Positions 60,601 to 64,000 of a stretch of 64,000 bases of DNA are shown here, in pieces. The DNA is from Allodiplogaster sudhausi (taxonomy: Eukaryota > Nematoda > Chromadorea > Rhabditida > Diplogasteridae): NCBI GenBank assembly GCA_945643635.1, contig CALZFC010000021.1, positions 325,001 to 389,000 of the forward strand. Reading direction: 5' to 3'. Made by a program: the position numbers and the translations under genes. Positions within the stretch are counted from its first letter, which is position 1. Each line of letters starts with the position of its first letter. The notes beneath the pieces were generated by a model. It saw only the letters and a program-made list of their open reading frames with translations, made no database searches and was not told the origin of the DNA.

Positions 60601-61560
60601 CAGAAAACTCAGAATAAATCAGAACCTTTTGGAGGAAGAGTCGATTTCCTTCCTCCTTGAGCTTCATAAAGTTGTGTTTGGCAGAGTTGGCTGCGGATCC
60701 ATTGCACTTCTTGTCCTTCTCGGTCGGATTGCTCCTTCGGCCACGCACGAAGTGGATGGCGGCGAAGCCGGCCGCTGTCGCGCACGCCGCGATTAAAGCG
60801 ACCTCCAAGGTCGCGGATTGAGAACAGACAGACACTTTTCCAAACTAGGAACAACATATTTGGGGGCTATTCTAGTTGGGGGGGGTCAAAAAAATTTTTT
60901 TTTTTCAAATCGACCAAAAATCATGCACAGTGGGGTTTTAGGACATGGGGAACACTAATATAATGTTCGCTTTGTATTATTTTGTCATTTAACAAAGTTA
61001 AAACACTTTCGCTTGACACCTGCTTTTACTCGTTTTCAGCAAAAATGCTCCTCGAAGGGGTTTTCAAAGCTGCTAAACTCGAATATTACATTATTTTCGC
61101 AACATCTATATTCACTAGTGCTGAATTGACACTATATTGCTGTTTGGCAGCTCTGACAACTCCTTAATCCAGCAGTTTAGATGAAAAGTAGGAAAAAAAT
61201 TTGAAGTACTATAACTTTGTTAAATGAAACAATTATGCCAATTGAACATTATATTCATGTTCCCCATAGCCTAGAACCATATATACGTGTTCCCCATGGT
61301 ATAAAACCCTTCTGTGCACGATTTGGAGTACATTGAAAGAACGAAGATTACCAACGCATACAAAGCTGCTTTGCATCGGTGGTACAAAGATTATGAATTC
61401 ATAGCGCTGTTTACACCAATTTAAACTGCTGAAACCGAAAAGCGATACCAGCATGAAATTAACAAGCAATTTAAAAAGCCATGAAAATAAGAGTAACTCG
61501 GTGTACCTTAGCGACCTGCGAGCGCATGATCCCGCCACCGTCTCCTGCGGCAGCCGACAT
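57630..61560 (-). CDS. tomm-70: Mitochondrial import receptor TOM70 (TPR protein)
   Basis: Outer-membrane receptor that accepts chaperone-bound preproteins. Exon 1 (61560-61507) MSAAAGDGGGIMRSQVAK; exon 2 starts FGKVSVCSQS after TTCCTAG and includes the anchor TLEVALIAACATAAGFAAIH followed by RGRR. TPR clamp: HNFMKLKEEGNRLFLQK, VAVAFQNRAACKQLCGNCPE, DCTAAIRLKRDYARAYARRA, then ALVDVMAAVHLDGKFEDTL, matching the TOM70-specific VTAVCILEGF region, and EPLPITHNQVYTWLAKSFED, equivalent to the PLMPSPQFIKSYFSSFSDD core. Further TPRs: ALELAAEEESSTAQAAEAAL, EEGVTSFGSSPDLFMAAAI, RALAIAADIL-like EEARAIAADILRLEPGNAEA. The end is FLRARREAALALEIQ at 57630. The C-terminal half is divergent from vertebrates. 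The first intron contains a MITE-like inverted repeat. Confidence 0.85.
60893..61335. mobile_element. MITE-like inverted repeat in tomm-70 intron 1
   Basis: The left part contains CATGCACAGTGGGGTTTTAG, ACATGGGGAACAC and AACAAAGTTAAAAC. The right part contains the inverse GTGTTCCCCATGG, AAACCCTTCTGTGCACGA and ACTTTGTTAAATG. The arms are imperfect (about 100 bp each) around a unique core. Exact ends and target duplication not resolved. Confidence 0.6.
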
Positions 61561-61763
61561 CTTGCCTGCGATGCTGGATCATTGTCATAATTAAAATCAA
61601 ATCACACCAAAACCTAAGAAAGAAATGTTCAAGCCGACTAAAGAAAATTCGCGTGAAATGAAACGAGAAAGTTTCACTTCTAAATTACACTACCCATATC
61701 AAATAAATGAACCATGCATTCAAACTTACGCGCACACACATTAAATGCAATCTTCGCACTTCT

Positions 61764-61768
<5 letters not shown>

Positions 61769-61811
<43 letters not shown>
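61769..61811. repeat. (CT)n microsatellite
   Basis: About 21 CT units between the tomm-70 start and the 3' end of the cotransporter gene. Confidence 0.9.
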
Positions 61812-61815
<4 letters not shown>

Positions 61816-62635
61816 ATCTTTCTTCTTATTGCTACTCAAATGATTCCACCACAATGTGTTTATATGTCCTTAATTTTCTGTAGCTGTTCAAAATTATGCG
61901 AACAATACATTTTTTATATTGACTACTTTGCATATGTGACATATATTCTAGCTAGTTCATGTCTGTACTTTACATCTCATCGTTGAAATATGATAGACAC
62001 AAAACGTTTCTTGAAATTTTAATAGAAGGCCAATACATGTTTCAACAGTACTATAATAGAAATTGCTTTCTACTTGACAAAAGGAGTATTTGGCCGATCA
62101 GAGCAGATAAAGCAGCAGTTCAACCAAATCCGGTGATTCAGCTTATCTAGGCGATAAGAAACATATATTTATAATGTTTAAACATCTAACATCGCATCAC
62201 GCATAAATATTGTTCCAAATCTCATCCGTATCCTAATAACAATTCTCATTCTACATGTCATGACTCCGATGGCTGAGAAATTAATATAAAGTTCAACGAC
62301 CATAATCATCAGTATATTCATAAATATGTAAACATCTCTCGCATTTGTTTATAGCAGCTCGTAAAGGCAATGATAACATGGGGAGTGAAAATAATAATAC
62401 CACGTTCCGAAATGTGAAGTGTATGAAAGGAAAAAAATTGAAGAATGACTATAGATTTCATATCATGTTCTGTAAGCTCGAAGATAAGTTTCAAACTAGC
62501 CAAATTATTTTTTTTAACCATAAATTTTTAATGCAGACAGAATTTAAGTGGGTAAACTATATATTTACTCGTGTACAAACTTTCTGCAAAGACACACGGT
62601 GCCTTCTTCATTTGTTACTATAGGAACAATAGATG
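61812..62635. other. Intergenic, no gene seen
   Basis: AT-rich; short open frames without supporting features. Confidence 0.45.
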
Positions 62636-64000
62636 CTACACTTGGGTCTGCGCAGAGATGCGGCCGAGGAGGGAGGAGCCGTAGGAGGAGGAGACAGCGG
62701 GGGGCGGCGGCGGTATCTTCTCTCTCTGCTGCTGCTGCTGCTTCTTCTGCTCTTCTTCCACGTCCTTCTCATCTCGGAGATAGCGCGAGAGGCGAGGGAC
62801 ACGCGCGAGGAGTGCACCGAGCAGAGCGTCGTACGGACGAAGAGAGTGCAGCCACGGCGGCAGCCACTCCCAGTCGCGCAGCAGAGCTGGCAACGCGCCC
62901 GGCGCGCTCACCTAGACATCAGATAAGATTCACGGAGCTAGATCTCATGTCAGACTAAAAGTGTCTCGAAGGCACCAATTCCAGTGTTCGTGCCTGCATA
63001 ATGTTGATGCAAGCAATGATGGCTGCGACGACAGCAACAATGACGAAGGCGGTGACCGTGACGGCGGGAGGGGCGAACGACATTCCGACGACAAAGGCAG
63101 GCACCACACCGAACAACACCACCAAGTACAACAGCACGAACCAGCGGTACTGTAATAGGAGAAGATATATACAAGAGAAGTATACAAGTATTGTACTCCC
63201 TTCGAAAAAAGACGGAAAGACTGACAGTCGCTGTCTTATTGCCTATCTTATTGGCGAGCTGAAGTGGAATTCGGCGTAGCTGTCGGATGGGAAAGAACAG
63301 CAGAGTCCCGATGACATTGTAGATCACTTGGCACATCGCCATGTGCAGAGCTCTAAACTCAGTATCTTCATTTCAGCGTCTTCCAATGCTTTTTTAAATC
63401 AAAGTTGCATTAAAAGAGAAAATACTGTATAGGAAAAATATTGAGTAGAATAAAGAAGAATAGAGTGGGAGTGAAAACAGAGTAAACGAAAAAGTTGTAC
63501 ATAGTATGATTCGCACTTTTCAAGACGCGCCGAGTCAGCCGTCAAGGCTGCGAGCACCCCACTAGAAGTCGTGCCAATGTTCGAGCCGAGTGTCAGGGCG
63601 TACAGCTTCTGGAGAGGAATTACACCTGCGCCGGCAATCGGCGTGAGCGAGGATGCAAAGACGCTGTTCGATTGCACCTGCAGGAAAGAAATCGAGGGGT
63701 TTGTGCTTTCATCGAGAACGGACAACAGCACTATAAATGAGTAAAAGAAACTTAAGGTTGCTAGATGCATGAACATTTTGGGAATGCACCCTATTATGTG
63801 TTTGTAATTAAGTATAAGTTTTGAGAATGAAACGGACAATGAGTGTAAGTATGAAGCCGAAAGCCATGATGATGTAGTCTGTAAGCGGCTTCCATCTGCC
63901 GGGGCATTCGAGTGCGATGACGCGACGAACGAACGCCTTAACGCGGCCAGTGATCAGATGCTGCAAAGAAGCAATCAAACCAATCTTCATGTTTACCAGC
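62636..64000 (-). CDS. SLC34-like sodium/phosphate cotransporter, C-terminal part (5' end outside window)
   Basis: Na/Pi cotransporter (type II) membrane protein. From the window edge inward: ITGRVKAFVRRVIALECPGR, WKPLTDYIIMAFGFILTLIV (TM), then the second QSSS-type repeat as VQSNSVFASSLTPIAGAGVI, LQKLYALTLGSNIGTTSSGV-LAALTADSARL (signature GSNIGTT), MAMCQVIYNVIGTLLFFPI, RIPLQLANKIGNKTA, hydrophobic YLVVLFGVVPAFVVGMSFAP and AFVIVAVVAAIIACINIMQ. The cytoplasmic tail has LRDWEWLPPWLHSLRPYDAL, conserved in SLC34, then EEEQKKQQQQQREK, a PPPPP run and a stop at 62636. The first half of the protein is beyond 64000. The poly-Q/poly-P tail is variable sequence typical of trafficking regions. Confidence 0.87.

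Overview
This 64 kb window is nuclear DNA from a nematode. The evidence is two Srt-type chemoreceptor genes (a nematode seven-transmembrane family), recognisable orthologues of sax-1, dyf-3, cogc-7, pek-1 and tomm-70, a DEG/ENaC channel, and GC-richer exons split by short AT-rich introns. Acceptors often lack the strict TTTTCAG of Caenorhabditis, so it is probably not a close Caenorhabditis relative. All exon structures were read by hand from splice sites, reading phase and family resemblance, so boundaries are approximate unless stated.

Layout. 1-1.5 kb: 3' part of an NDR kinase (+). 2 kb: 63-aa secreted peptide (-). 3.6-5.5 kb: Srt receptor (+). 6.2-7.9 kb: frameshifted non-LTR retrotransposon (+). 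8.5-11.1 kb: DEG/ENaC channel (-). 11.5-13.4 kb: two small secreted proteins (-). 14.1-16.6 kb: dyf-3/CLUAP1 (+). 16.9-19.1 kb: double-cysteine peptide and saposin-like protein (+). 19.4-23.2 kb: Golgi COG7 (+). 25-26 kb: insulin-like peptide (+). 29-31.2 kb: second Srt receptor (+). 32.4-35.9 kb: cationic amino-acid transporter (-). 37.1-38.2 kb and 47.9-48.9 kb: an inverted pair of nearly identical secreted-protein genes. They enclose a cysteine-rich gene broken by a hAT-like transposon and two adjacent palindromic foldback elements. 50.3-56.5 kb: PERK/pek-1 (+). 57.6-61.6 kb: tomm-70 (-). 62.6-64 kb: 3' part of a SLC34-like Na/phosphate cotransporter (-).

There is no operon-like or pathway clustering. 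The window mixes housekeeping genes (Golgi tethering, mitochondrial import, ER stress, cilium assembly) with sensory receptors and many small secreted proteins, several behind TATAAAA boxes. The most notable observations are seven apparent GC-AG introns, the hAT insertion inside a coding exon with an 8-bp target duplication, the inverted gene duplication with diverged tails, the tandem foldback pair, and an insulin-like precursor with no dibasic site between its B and A chains. Several otherwise intact genes need a one-base shift or a non-AG acceptor, which is either assembly error or real decay.
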